Of a stretch of 64,000 nt of DNA, positions 1 to 9,074 are shown one piece after another (position 1 is the stretch's first letter; every line of letters begins with the position of its first letter). The DNA lies in NCBI RefSeq assembly GCF_000971395.1, contig NZ_BBME01000009.1, forward strand, positions 186,001 through 250,000, in the 5' to 3' direction. A program made the position numbers and the translations under genes. A model generated the notes under the pieces. It worked only from the letters and a program-made list of their open reading frames with translations, did not search any database and was not told where the DNA came from. The stretch comes from Demequina iriomotensis. Lineage in GTDB: Bacteria > Actinomycetota > Actinomycetes > Actinomycetales > Demequinaceae.

Positions 1-1148
1 TGCGCGCAGTCGCGATCATCCCCGCCCGCGGCGGGTCCAAGGGAGTGCCCGGGAAGAACGTCGCCCGCGTGGGCGGGATGCCGCTCGTCGCGCGCGCCGT
101 CCGCTCGGCGCTCGCGGCGCCGTCGATCGACGGCGTCTTCGTGTCGACGGACGATGCGGCGATCGCGGCCGCGGCCCGCGCGGCGGGGGCCGACGTCATC
201 GACCGACCCGCGGCGATCGCGGGCGACCTCGCGACCTCCGAGGCCGCGCTGATCCACGGGCTCGACGCCCTGGCCGAGCGCGGCATCGAGCCCCAGGCGC
301 TCGCCTTCCTCCAGGCGACCTCGCCGTTCATCGACCCGACCGCCCTCGACGGCGCCGTGGCCTCGGTCCTCGCCGGCGAGCACGACTCGATGTTCTCGGC
401 CTTCGAGACCTACGCCTTCCTGTGGCAGTGGGGCGAGGGCGGCGCCACCGGCGTCAACCACGACCACTCCTTCCGTCCGCGCCGTCAGGACCGCGAGCCG
501 CACTTCCAGGAGACCGGCGCGTTCTACGTCATGGACATCGCAGGCTTCCGCGCGTCGGGCTTCCGCTTCTTCGGCCGCGTCGGGATCGCGGAGGTGCCCG
601 CGTCGACGGGAATCGAGATCGACGACCTGCACGAGCTCGAGGCCTCGCGCGCGCTCGCTGCTCTGCTCGACGCGCCCGCCCCGGTGGATGTCGACGCGCT
701 GGTCATGGACTTCGACGGCGTCCACACCGACGACACGGCGACGGTCGACCAGCACGGCGTCGAGTCCGTCACCGTGAGCCGCTCGGACGGCATGGGCATC
801 TCGCTGCTCCGCAAGGCGGGCGTGCCGATGCTCATCCTGTCGCGCGAGGAGAACCCCGTGGTCGCCGCGCGCGCCCGCAAGCTCGGCATCGAGGTGTCGC
901 ACGACGTCCAGGACAAGCTCCCGTACCTCGAGCGCTGGTGCGCCGAGAAGGGCGTCGCGCTCGACCGTGTGGCCTACGTGGGCAACGACCTCCCCGATCT
1001 GCCATGCCTGGGCGCGGTGGGCTGGCCGGTGGTCCCGGCCGATGCGCACGCGCGCGTCGCGGCCGTCGCCCGGGTGGTGCTGAGCCGGCCCGGAGGCCGC
1101 GGCGCGCTGCGCGAGCTGGCCGAGCGGATCCTGGCGGCCCGTGACTGA
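1..1148 (+). CDS. neuA: CMP-sialic acid synthetase fused to a HAD phosphatase domain (start clipped by one base)
   Basis: Activates a nonulosonic (sialic) acid with CTP in the cytosol. In-frame codons run back to position 3 and bases 1-2 are TG, so the start codon is almost certainly cut by one base; the protein would then have about 382 residues and open with the nucleotidyltransferase signature AIIPARGGSKG. Residues 1-225 are the cytidylyltransferase. Residues about 230-382 are a KdsC-like HAD domain with motif I DFDGV (D237, D239), motif II ILS and motif IV GNDLPD. This is the layout of animal CMAS, whose HAD domain is degenerate; here the catalytic aspartates are intact, so a sugar-9-phosphate phosphatase activity is possible (inference). 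The stop overlaps the next start by 8 bases, indicating one operon. KDO rather than sialate as substrate is less likely beside neuB and sialyltransferase genes. Confidence 0.9.
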   Translation, partial: RAVAIIPARGGSKGVPGKNVARVGGMPLVARAVRSALAAPSIDGVFVSTDDAAIAAAARAAGADVIDRPAAIAGDLATSEAALIHGLDALAERGIEPQALAFLQATSPFIDPTALDGAVASVLAGEHDSMFSAFETYAFLWQWGEGGATGVNHDHSFRPRRQDREPHFQETGAFYVMDIAGFRASGFRFFGRVGIAEVPASTGIEIDDLHELEASRALAALLDAPAPVDVDALVMDFDGVHTDDTATVDQHGVESVTVSRSDGMGISLLRKAGVPMLILSREENPVVAARARKLGIEVSHDVQDKLPYLERWCAEKGVALDRVAYVGNDLPDLPCLGAVGWPVVPADAHARVAAVARVVLSRPGGRGALRELAERILAARD

Positions 1149-2337
1149 CGCGTCCGCAGGCGGCGCGCGGCGCGCGCTCGTCGTGGCGGACTCCGACTCC
1201 TACCTCAAGTGGGCCGTGACCCGTGCGGCCGATCTGCGCGAGGGCTGGGACGTCGAGGTCGTCGTGGTGCGCAACGCGGTCACACCGTCGCCCGCGCAGA
1301 TCGCGTCCGCGGTCGACGGGCGGCTCGGCGAGCCGCCCGCGGTGATCGGCCTCGACGCGCTCGCGGCACGCCTGCGCGCCGAGCGACCCGACCTGCTGCT
1401 CCTCGCGTGCCGCGGCCCGCTCATCGAGCTGCTCCTCCTCGACGAGCTCGGGGGCGAGCGCGTCGCGGGCGTGGTCGCCACCGGCATCCCGGGGATCTGG
1501 TACCCGCCCACCGCGCTCGGCGTGAGCCTGCGCGCGGGCTGCGACCTGCTCGTCGTCCACTCCGAGCGCGAACGCGACGCGGTCGCGGCGATGCTGCCGT
1601 CCGGCCGCCTCACGGACGTGGGTCTCGCCTCCCTGCTGACCCCCGCCGAGGTCGGCGGCGCCGCGCGGCCGCGCGTCGTGTTCGCGCCCCAGGCGCTGGT
1701 GCCGGCGACGGTCGCCCAGCGTCGCGAGCTCCTCGACGGCCTGGTCGAGACCGCGCGGCGTCATCCCGAGCTCGACGTGGTGGTCAAGCTCCGGGGCGAG
1801 GCGGGCGAGGCGCAGACGCATGCCGAGCATGCGCCGTTCGACGCGCTCGCGAGCGACGTCGACGTGCCCGGCAACCTGGTGTTCGCGCGCGGGCCGCTGC
1901 GCGAGTACCTGGGAGAGTGCGTCGGGTTCGTCACGGTGAGCTCGACCGCCGCGCTCGAGGCGCTCGACGCGGACGTGCCGGTGCTGATCCTCGCGGACTT
2001 CGGCGTGAGCGCGGACGTCATCAACGCGGTGTTCGAGGGCTCGGGCCTCTTCGGGGACCTCGCCGACCTGGCCGACCTGCGGTTCCGGCGTCCCGATCCG
2101 GCGTGGCTCGCGCGCAACTACTTCCATGCGCACGACGACTGGACCGAGCAGGTCGGGCGGCGGCTCGACCGAGGAGCCGAGGCGGCGGGGCGGGTGCCCG
2201 ATCCGCTCGCGGGCGCACGATCCTTCCCGCGCCGCGTGCGGAGGCGCCTCGTGGCCCTCGGCGCGGAGGACCGGACGTGGGCCGGACGCGCGGCGCTGCC
2301 GCTGCGCCCCTGGTTGACGCGGTCGCGCGGCGCGTGA
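1141..2337 (+). CDS. Putative glycosyltransferase (DUF6716-like) of the sialic acid locus
   Basis: 398 residues with GTG start overlapping neuA. The N-terminus has a Rossmann-like strand (RALVVADSDSYLKW) and the middle holds a GxPGxWYPP stretch (GIPGIWYPPT); the C-terminal half has a strand-serine pattern (VTVSSTAALEAL) of the kind seen in GT-B sugar-nucleotide-binding halves. From memory it resembles the actinobacterial DUF6716 putative glycosyltransferases found beside sialic acid genes, but I cannot run a search. Its place between neuA and neuB suggests it transfers a sialic acid or builds the acceptor glycan. No signal peptide or membrane segment is apparent, so it is probably cytosolic. 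Function is inferred from context. Confidence 0.6.
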   Translation: MTDASAGGARRALVVADSDSYLKWAVTRAADLREGWDVEVVVVRNAVTPSPAQIASAVDGRLGEPPAVIGLDALAARLRAERPDLLLLACRGPLIELLLLDELGGERVAGVVATGIPGIWYPPTALGVSLRAGCDLLVVHSERERDAVAAMLPSGRLTDVGLASLLTPAEVGGAARPRVVFAPQALVPATVAQRRELLDGLVETARRHPELDVVVKLRGEAGEAQTHAEHAPFDALASDVDVPGNLVFARGPLREYLGECVGFVTVSSTAALEALDADVPVLILADFGVSADVINAVFEGSGLFGDLADLADLRFRRPDPAWLARNYFHAHDDWTEQVGRRLDRGAEAAGRVPDPLAGARSFPRRVRRRLVALGAEDRTWAGRAALPLRPWLTRSRGA

Positions 2338-2376
2338 GCCGCGCGCGCTCGGGGAGGCGGCTCGCGCGAACGCGGT

Positions 2377-2382
2377 TAGACT
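2377..2382 (+). promoter_or_regulatory. Possible -10 box for neuB
   Basis: TAGACT fits the actinobacterial TANNNT -10 pattern and lies in the 122-base gap before neuB. No convincing -35 is visible. It would give a leader of about 70 bases, so neuB and the genes after it may have their own promoter besides read-through from neuA. Confidence 0.3.
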
Positions 2383-2459
2383 ATTCGGGACACAAGGGGA
2401 GACACCCCCGGGCCCGGCCGTGCCCAGCGGCCACTGAGTTCAAGCAATGAGGTGCTGAA

Positions 2460-3335
2460 GTGACGGATGCGGTGCAGATCGGCGATATCGTCGTCGGTGA
2501 CGGTCACCCGACCTACGTGATCGCGGAGATCGGCCTGAACCACAACGGTTCGGTCGAGAACGCCAAGAAGCTCATCGACGTCGCCGTCGAGGCGGGCGCG
2601 CAGGCGGTGAAGTTCCAGAAGCGTACGCCGGAGATCGCGACGCCGGAGCACATGAAGGCCACCCCGCGCGAGACGCCGTGGGGCACGATGACGTACCTCG
2701 AGTACCGCTACAAGGTCGAGTTCGAGCAGGCCGAGTACGCCGAGATCGACGCGTACTGCAAGGAGAAGGGCGTCGTCTGGTACGCCTCCCCGTGGGACGA
2801 GCCGAGCGTCGACTTCCTCGAGTCGATGGACACCGTTGCGTACAAGATCGCCTCGGCCTCGGTCACCGACCTGGGCATGCTGCGCAAGATCAAGGCGACG
2901 GGCAAGCCCGTCATCCTGTCGACCGGCATGTCGACCATCGAGCAGATCGACACCGCGGTGGAGACGCTGGGCAAGGACAAGCTCATCATCCTGCACGCCA
3001 CGTCGACGTACCCGCTGCCCCCGGAGGAGGCCAACCTCCGCATGATCCAGACCCTCAAGGACCGCTACGGCGTGCCGGTGGGCTACTCGGGTCACGAGCC
3101 GGGCCTGCAGATCTCGATCGCCGCGGTCGCCCTGGGCGCCGTCGCCGTCGAGCGTCACATCACGCTCGACCGCACCATGTGGGGCTCGGACCACGCCGCG
3201 TCGCTGGAGCCCAAGGGCTTCATCTCGCTGTGCCGCGACATCCGCATCATCGAGCAGGCCATGGGCGACGGCGTGAAGAAGGTCTTCCCCGGCGAGCTCG
3301 CGCCGCTGTCGAAGCTCCGCCGCGTCGACGGCTGA
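2460..3335 (+). CDS. neuB: N-acetylneuraminate (nonulosonic acid) synthase, catalytic domain only
   Basis: Condenses phosphoenolpyruvate with N-acetylmannosamine or a related hexosamine to make the nine-carbon acid used by NeuA. 291 residues; GTG start preceded by a good Shine-Dalgarno (TGAGGTG at 2448-2454). Family hallmarks are IAEIGLNHNG near the N-terminus, AVKFQKR, a TGMST loop, YSGHEPG and the metal-binding histidines. Classical NeuB is about 340 residues and ends in a SAF/antifreeze-like domain that caps the partner active site; this protein stops right after the TIM barrel. Legionaminic or pseudaminic acid synthase cannot be excluded from sequence alone, nor can use of a 6-phosphate substrate, which would fit the HAD domain on NeuA. 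Confidence 0.88.
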   Translation: MTDAVQIGDIVVGDGHPTYVIAEIGLNHNGSVENAKKLIDVAVEAGAQAVKFQKRTPEIATPEHMKATPRETPWGTMTYLEYRYKVEFEQAEYAEIDAYCKEKGVVWYASPWDEPSVDFLESMDTVAYKIASASVTDLGMLRKIKATGKPVILSTGMSTIEQIDTAVETLGKDKLIILHATSTYPLPPEEANLRMIQTLKDRYGVPVGYSGHEPGLQISIAAVALGAVAVERHITLDRTMWGSDHAASLEPKGFISLCRDIRIIEQAMGDGVKKVFPGELAPLSKLRRVDG

Positions 3336-3337
3336 CC

Positions 3338-4804
3338 ATGTCTGCGCCTGACGAATCCCGACAGGCGCGGAGGTCGGCGCCGGAGGCCCCGAGGGGCCTC
3401 CGGCGCCAGCTCGGGCGTGTGCGGCGCCGTCTGGCGCCGCCGCCTGGGCCCCACCTCGATGCGAACCGCCGATGGTGGAGCCTGCTGGCGGAGGCGCATC
3501 GCCTCGCCGAGGTGCATTCCCCCTCCGCTGCCGCATCGACCATCCCCTTCCTGCGCGCCGTCGCGAGGCTCGCGGGCCCGCTGACGGCTCGCCAGGCGAG
3601 GCAGCCGCGGGCGATGGGCGAAGGCACGGCTCCGCTGTTCCGCGCGGACCTGGCGGCGGACAAGCGTCGGGCGCTCGACCTCGCGCGCGACGCGCGCCTC
3701 GTCGGCGAGCACGGGTTCGCGATCGCGCTCCTCCAGGCGGTCATCGAAGGAGACCCGAGCTCGCCTCTCGCCTGGGCGTACCTCGCCGATGCGCGGCGTG
3801 CGGCGGGCGACCTCGACGGATCGCTCGAGGCGCGTGCGCGGCATCTCGCGCTCGCCGGCGGAGACGCCGGCTGGGAGGAGCGGGTCCGCGCGGCTCGCCT
3901 CGACGTCGCCTCGCGGCTGCGGGACCGCACCGTCGCGGCGGCGCCGGAGCCCGGCGCCGAGGCCATCGCGGCCGCGGCTCGTGCCGCGCTGGGCGGTGAG
4001 GCGGAGCCCGGGCGGCCGATCCCGGACTCGCTCGTGCACGCCGGTGACACGGCAGCAGCGATGAGGATCGCGCACGCGGAGGTGGCGCGCGCCGCACGCC
4101 ATGCGGGTGCCGCGACCGCGGCCGACGCCGCGCTCGCCCGAGCGCTCGCCGGCGCCACCGAGCCGCACGACCGGCCGCTCCTCACAGAGTCGGCGGCGCG
4201 GACCCTGTCGACCATCGACGTGAGCGGGTTCCGCCAGCTCGTCACCGGCAAGCGGGTCTGCCTCGTCGCCAACTCGGCGACCGTCGCGACCTCCGGGCTC
4301 GGCGAGGTCATCGACTCCTACGACCTGGTGGTCCGGTTCAACTCCTTCAAGATCGATGCGCCGCACACCGGTTCCCGCACCTCGGTGCACGCGCTGATCC
4401 ACCTGCACGACTTCAACTGGGACGTCCCCGTGGATGTCCGGCTCGTGTTCTCGGGGGACCCGGTGGCGTGGCGGCGATCGCTGCTGCGACGGGTGGTCGC
4501 CGGGGCTCAGACCCACCTGGGCGACGAGACGCTGCGGTGGCCGATGCGCGATGCCCAGCTGGTCGGTGACACCACGCACCCGGACCTTCCGACGACGGGC
4601 TTCAACGTCATCCGCCTCCTCGACTTCCTCGACGTGAGCGCGGCGATCGACCTCATCGGTTTCGACTTCTACGAAGGCGGCACGTTCCGGCTGGACGAGG
4701 CGATGCACCTGCCCGTGGTCGACGTGCACCAGTACTCGGTGGAGAAGGAGTGGGTCCTCGACCGCGCCGTGTCCGTCGACGGACCCATCATCTCGCTGAG
4801 GTAG
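3338..4804 (+). CDS. GT29-like sialyltransferase with N-terminal helical repeat region
   Basis: 488 residues, ATG two bases after the neuB stop. Residues about 110-290 are alanine-rich helices resembling TPRs. Residues 305-488 match the animal-type GT29 sialyltransferase fold: sialylmotif L (CLVANSATVATSGLGEVIDS from C308, then VVRFN and TGSRT), sialylmotif S (PTTGFNVIRLLDF from P418, then LIGFDFY), and a motif VS-like H-x4-E (H464, E469). The family transfers sialic acid from CMP-sialate to a glycan. No signal peptide or membrane anchor is present, unlike Golgi enzymes, so it would act on a cytosolic, probably lipid-linked, acceptor. The assignment rests on motifs I can read; donor and linkage are inference. 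Confidence 0.78.
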   Translation: MSAPDESRQARRSAPEAPRGLRRQLGRVRRRLAPPPGPHLDANRRWWSLLAEAHRLAEVHSPSAAASTIPFLRAVARLAGPLTARQARQPRAMGEGTAPLFRADLAADKRRALDLARDARLVGEHGFAIALLQAVIEGDPSSPLAWAYLADARRAAGDLDGSLEARARHLALAGGDAGWEERVRAARLDVASRLRDRTVAAAPEPGAEAIAAAARAALGGEAEPGRPIPDSLVHAGDTAAAMRIAHAEVARAARHAGAATAADAALARALAGATEPHDRPLLTESAARTLSTIDVSGFRQLVTGKRVCLVANSATVATSGLGEVIDSYDLVVRFNSFKIDAPHTGSRTSVHALIHLHDFNWDVPVDVRLVFSGDPVAWRRSLLRRVVAGAQTHLGDETLRWPMRDAQLVGDTTHPDLPTTGFNVIRLLDFLDVSAAIDLIGFDFYEGGTFRLDEAMHLPVVDVHQYSVEKEWVLDRAVSVDGPIISLR

Positions 4805-4808
4805 AACC

Positions 4809-7133
4809 GTGACTTCTGACATCCGACCCGACGGCGGGCGACGCATCGCGTTCGCGTCCTACGTCGACCGCGCCTACCTCGAGGGCTTCGAGGTTCTGCT
4901 GACCAGCCTGCTCCTTCACAACCCGTGGTTCGACCACGAGTACATCGTCCTGTTCGACGAGCTCGAGCCCGGTGACATCGAGCGCCTGTGCGTGCGCTAC
5001 CCCCGGCTCGTGTTCCGTCACGTGGACACGACGCGCTATGCGACCTACGCGAAGGGCGACGCGGCGAACTACCTGGTCGAGAAGGCCTATTACATCCTCG
5101 ATGCGTTCCGCCTGCGCGGCTACGACCGCGTGGTCACCCTCGACGTCGACATGGTGATCCTCGGTGACATCCGCGCGCTCATCGACACGGACGCCGACTT
5201 CTCGGCCGTCCCGCAGCATTTCGAGTCGGACGGCGGACGCCGCATCAACAGCGGTGTGATGACCTTCTCCGAGGCCTGCATGAGCGACGCGTTCGTCGCC
5301 CGCATGGACGCGATCGGCGTGGCAGGAGACTACGAGCTCGACAGGCACGACCAGGGCGTCCTGAGCGCGGTCCTGGACGGCGGCTTCGTGCGGCTCGACA
5401 AGAGGTTCAACCTGGTCAAGCGGGCCGTGCGGCCCGGGGACGAGGTCCCTGAGGACACCCGCATCCTTCACTACACCGGCCGCTTCAAGCCGTGGACCGG
5501 AGGCGAGCGCGGTTACGAGCGCATCGAGCGCCACTGGCATGATGCCGCCTTGCACCCGGTGCTGCTCTGGCGGCGCCTGGTCGCCGACCCGGCTACCGCG
5601 CCGTCCCTCGCTGGGACGTTCTCGGCATGGGCGGCACCGTTCGCCGAGCTCGACGATGACGCCATCGGCGACCTGCGGGCCACGGCCGAGCGGCATCGGC
5701 GTGCCGGCGCCTTCGGCCTCGCGCTCGCGGCCCTGCGCGCGGCGGCGCTGGCCACCGGCGACCTGCCGGCGGGGGCCTGGCGCGAGCTCGGCGTGGTGGC
5801 CGCGGCATGCTCCCGGACGGACGAGGCGCGCGTCGCCTTGACGCGGGCGACGGCCGACGAGGTGGTCGCCCCCGCCGCGTTGGCCGCGTTGGCCGACCTC
5901 GAATGGGTGGCGCGACGGTACGACGCGGCTCAGGACGCGGCGCTCGGTGCGATCCGGCATCACCCGACCTTCGCGCGCGCGCACCAGCTGCTCGAGCGCG
6001 TGGAGCGCACGCGGACGCTCGACCGCGAGATCCCTGCCGGTGCCGGACCGCGCATCGGGCACGTCGCCTTCTACGTGGATCCGGGCGGGAACTTCGGCGA
6101 CGTGATGCTGCCGGTGGCGGTACGCGCCTCGCTCGAGGACGGCCTGGGCCCGGTCCGATGGGCGTCGGTCCACGCGCACCAGGTCTTCGACCTCGACAGC
6201 GCACGGTGGGCGAACGAGCACCTCGATGCGATCGTGATCGGCGGCGGCGGCCTGTTCCTGCCGGACACCGCGCCGAACGGCAACAGCGGCTGGCAGTGGA
6301 ACGTCACGGACGAGGCCCTCGAGGCGCTCGAGATCCCGATCGTCGTCTACACGGTCGGCTACAACCTCTTCCCGGGGCAGCGCTTCCATGGCGATCGCTT
6401 CGCCGAGTCCCTGCGACGCCTGGTCTCCAAGGCGGCCTTCGTCGGTCTGCGGAACCACGGCTCCGTGGACGCGGTCCGCGAGATCGTGGGACCGGAGCTG
6501 GCGGGCAAGGTCGAGTTCCTCCCGTGCGTGACCACGGTCTACGGCGGTCTCACCGGTCGTGCCAGCACACCCGCGGCCATGCGGGCGACGGTGCTGCTCA
6601 ACATCGCGTTCGATCGCAAGGAGAACCGCTTCGGAGACACGTATGACCAGTTCGTGCGGGGGATCGCCGATCTGGTGGGCCGTCTGTCGGACGTCGCCGA
6701 CGTGCGCTGCCTGGCGCACACCAAGCAGGACGAGCAGATCGTCGACGACGTGCGACGGGAGCACGGCATCTCGATCCCCGTCGATGCGGTCTACGACCTC
6801 TCCTACGACGACGCGCTGGACCTCATCGGCCGTGCGGACGTGGTCGCCGGCATGCGAGGACACGCGGGGATGATCCCGTTCGGGATCGGCGTCCCGATCG
6901 TCAGCATCATCTCCCACGCGAAGCTGAGGTTCTTCCTCGAGGACATCGGCCACCTCGAATGGGGTGTCGATGCTGCCGATCCGGCGCTCGGTGCCTCGCT
7001 GGAATCCGCGATACGTGGAGTGCTCGCCGATCGCGAGGGCACCGCTCGCCAGCTCGCGGAGGCCCAGGCGAGCCTGCGCACGATCGTGGACGACGCGAAC
7101 CGTCGCGTGGCGGAGGTCATCGGCGGCCGCTGA
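4809..7133 (+). CDS. Bifunctional GT8 glycosyltransferase / polysaccharide pyruvyl transferase
   Basis: 774 residues, GTG start 4 bases after the preceding stop. Residues 10-260 are a GT8 (glycogenin/LgtC-type) domain: the metal-binding DxD is D112-V-D114 in TLDVDMVILGD, and RINSGVMTF around residue 145 is the family's acceptor-side motif. Residues about 280-400 are helical and TPR-like. Residues 415-774 are a CsaB/WcaK-type pyruvyltransferase: NFGDVMLP, VIGGGGLFLPD, and RGHAGMIPFGIG near the end. Such domains add a pyruvate ketal from phosphoenolpyruvate to a sugar. Both activities on one chain suggest that a hexose is added and pyruvylated in succession. Last gene of the rightward glycan operon. 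Confidence 0.82.
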   Translation: MTSDIRPDGGRRIAFASYVDRAYLEGFEVLLTSLLLHNPWFDHEYIVLFDELEPGDIERLCVRYPRLVFRHVDTTRYATYAKGDAANYLVEKAYYILDAFRLRGYDRVVTLDVDMVILGDIRALIDTDADFSAVPQHFESDGGRRINSGVMTFSEACMSDAFVARMDAIGVAGDYELDRHDQGVLSAVLDGGFVRLDKRFNLVKRAVRPGDEVPEDTRILHYTGRFKPWTGGERGYERIERHWHDAALHPVLLWRRLVADPATAPSLAGTFSAWAAPFAELDDDAIGDLRATAERHRRAGAFGLALAALRAAALATGDLPAGAWRELGVVAAACSRTDEARVALTRATADEVVAPAALAALADLEWVARRYDAAQDAALGAIRHHPTFARAHQLLERVERTRTLDREIPAGAGPRIGHVAFYVDPGGNFGDVMLPVAVRASLEDGLGPVRWASVHAHQVFDLDSARWANEHLDAIVIGGGGLFLPDTAPNGNSGWQWNVTDEALEALEIPIVVYTVGYNLFPGQRFHGDRFAESLRRLVSKAAFVGLRNHGSVDAVREIVGPELAGKVEFLPCVTTVYGGLTGRASTPAAMRATVLLNIAFDRKENRFGDTYDQFVRGIADLVGRLSDVADVRCLAHTKQDEQIVDDVRREHGISIPVDAVYDLSYDDALDLIGRADVVAGMRGHAGMIPFGIGVPIVSIISHAKLRFFLEDIGHLEWGVDAADPALGASLESAIRGVLADREGTARQLAEAQASLRTIVDDANRRVAEVIGGR

Positions 7134-7169
7134 TCCGAGGCGCCGGCCTCGTGGGAGCAACCGGTCGCG

Positions 7170-9074
7170 TCAGGGCATGTGCGCCGTCTGCGCGGTCGCG
7201 GAGATCACCGCGACGACGGCGGCGACCGCCTGCTTGGTCGCGATGTCCGTGACGGACTCGGCCTCGACCGCGCCGGTGGCGGCGCGAACAGGGCGAGGCG
7301 CGTCGCCGCAGCTCATGAGCGCGTCGTGCGCGCGGCGATCGACCTGGTCCAGGGCGTCGGCCACGTCCATCGGAAGCGCGAGGGGCGCCTGCTTGTCACC
7401 CGCGGTGGCGACCATCGCCGCGACGAGCGGGGCGAGGACGGAGGACCGAGGCGCCGCATGCGCATCGTGATCCGGATCCAGCGCGTCCTGCGCATCCCGC
7501 GATGCGAGGGTGCGCAGCAGCTCGAGCTGACCGTTGGTCAGCAGGGTCGCATCCGGGATCGAGCCGACGGATGCGGCCAACGCATCCGGCTCGAGACCAT
7601 GCGCCCTCTCGAGCTCGTGAGCCAGCGCCCGCAGGTCGCTGTTGCCATGGACCTGTCGGATCGGGAGCGGCGCGCCCATGGCGTCGGCGGCGGCGCGCAA
7701 CGTCGACGCCGCGCCGCTCCACACGGTCGGATCGCTCGCCGGCGCAAGATCGATGCCGCGCACGAACTCCTCCCAGCCGAGGGTCCCGCCGGCGATGAGA
7801 TGCTCCTGGTAGCGCCGCCGGATGACGGTGGTCGCGGGTTCCCAGGCCACGAAACCGTCGCCGAGCACCGTGATGGCCGCGGGCAGGGCAGGAGGCAGCA
7901 CGGGCTCGACGCTGAGGCCCGCAGCTGACGCGAACGCGGCCGTCACACCGTGGGAGCGCTCGGTGGCATCGACGCCCCGCTGCTCGTCGGCGGGCGTGTC
8001 CACCGCGCGGTACGGCGGCTCGGCAGCCCGGTCGAGCACTCCCTCGAGCCCGTCGGCGATCATCCCGACGGAGACGCGCTTGGGCGGTGCGTACGGGATG
8101 GAGGAACCGGCTCGCGGTGCGCGGGCGAGCTCGTCGAGGTCGCCGATGACGGTGACGCCCGCCCGCTCGATGTCCGCCTTGAGCGCCATGCCGGCGCGCC
8201 GCGCGGGCCCGACGGCCCACTCGGGCAGCGACACGCGCGGCCCACCGTCCGAGCGGCCCCACTTCATCCCGTTCGAGAAGCCGAGCTGGACCAGCTGGAT
8301 GCGATCCTCGTTGGTGATGCGCCGCCGGACCTTCGCGCCGACCAGTCGCGCGATCTCGCACTGGGTGAACGTGAGCGACTTGTTGCTCGAGTACGTGGCG
8401 AGCGTGCCTTCCTCGACGTCAAGGAGCGACTCCATCGCGCGGAACACGCTGCCGTGATCCTGCGGGTCCGGCACCAGCACGGTGACGTTGCGCGCTCCGA
8501 CGATCGAGACCCAGCGCGAGAGGAGCGTGAGCCCGTCGTCTCCGCGCATCGACTTCACGGGGCGGAGGTCGAGCCCCTCGGGATCCCGCAGCACCTTCCC
8601 GAGCCACTCCTCGAAGGGCCGCTGACGCCCGGCCGATGCCCCTTGCTGCCACGACGACGGCAGGATCTGCGGGATCGACCGCAAGGTGATGAGCACATGG
8701 ACCTTTCTGCCCAGGGCGCGGACCGCCCGGCGGGCCTCGTCGACGTCGGCCTCCGCGAGGAACTCGGAGCTGATGACCACGCGGCGCACGCCCCGACCGG
8801 AGGCGAGCTCCTTGAGCCGCTGGAGCTGCTCCGACGAGCGTCCGTCGGCGTTCCACGTCGGGTTCGTGCGGCCGAGCAGCTGGACCGCCAGCCGGTGATG
8901 GTTCGGACGGCCATCGAGGTCGGGGTAGAGGACTCCGGCCGCATGCAAGGCGTCGCGGCTGGAGGCCAGACTGTTCTGGAGCGCGGTGGTCGCAGACTTG
9001 GGCACGCCGATGTGGAGCAGGACGGGCACCCGCAGGCGGCGCTGCCGCAGCCGTTGCCGCAGGCCCGCGGTCAT
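7170..9074 (-). CDS. Sulfotransferase-family protein of the surface-glycan locus
   Basis: 634 residues. The N-terminal ~300 residues carry the PAPS-binding loop LHIGVPKSATTALQNSL and a later RRVVISSEFL strand that corresponds to the 3'-phosphate-binding serine motif of bacterial carbohydrate sulfotransferases. The C-terminal ~300 residues are alanine-rich helices of no family I recognise. The ATG overlaps the polysialyltransferase-like gene by ATGA, so the two are translationally coupled. PAPS would come from the cysD/N/C genes 5 kb away. It has no signal peptide, so it probably sulfates a cytosolic or membrane-bound glycan precursor. The open frame continues upstream past 9074, but that part only shadows the next gene. 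Confidence 0.8.
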   Translation of the reverse strand: MTAGLRQRLRQRRLRVPVLLHIGVPKSATTALQNSLASSRDALHAAGVLYPDLDGRPNHHRLAVQLLGRTNPTWNADGRSSEQLQRLKELASGRGVRRVVISSEFLAEADVDEARRAVRALGRKVHVLITLRSIPQILPSSWQQGASAGRQRPFEEWLGKVLRDPEGLDLRPVKSMRGDDGLTLLSRWVSIVGARNVTVLVPDPQDHGSVFRAMESLLDVEEGTLATYSSNKSLTFTQCEIARLVGAKVRRRITNEDRIQLVQLGFSNGMKWGRSDGGPRVSLPEWAVGPARRAGMALKADIERAGVTVIGDLDELARAPRAGSSIPYAPPKRVSVGMIADGLEGVLDRAAEPPYRAVDTPADEQRGVDATERSHGVTAAFASAAGLSVEPVLPPALPAAITVLGDGFVAWEPATTVIRRRYQEHLIAGGTLGWEEFVRGIDLAPASDPTVWSGAASTLRAAADAMGAPLPIRQVHGNSDLRALAHELERAHGLEPDALAASVGSIPDATLLTNGQLELLRTLASRDAQDALDPDHDAHAAPRSSVLAPLVAAMVATAGDKQAPLALPMDVADALDQVDRRAHDALMSCGDAPRPVRAATGAVEAESVTDIATKQAVAAVVAVISATAQTAHMP

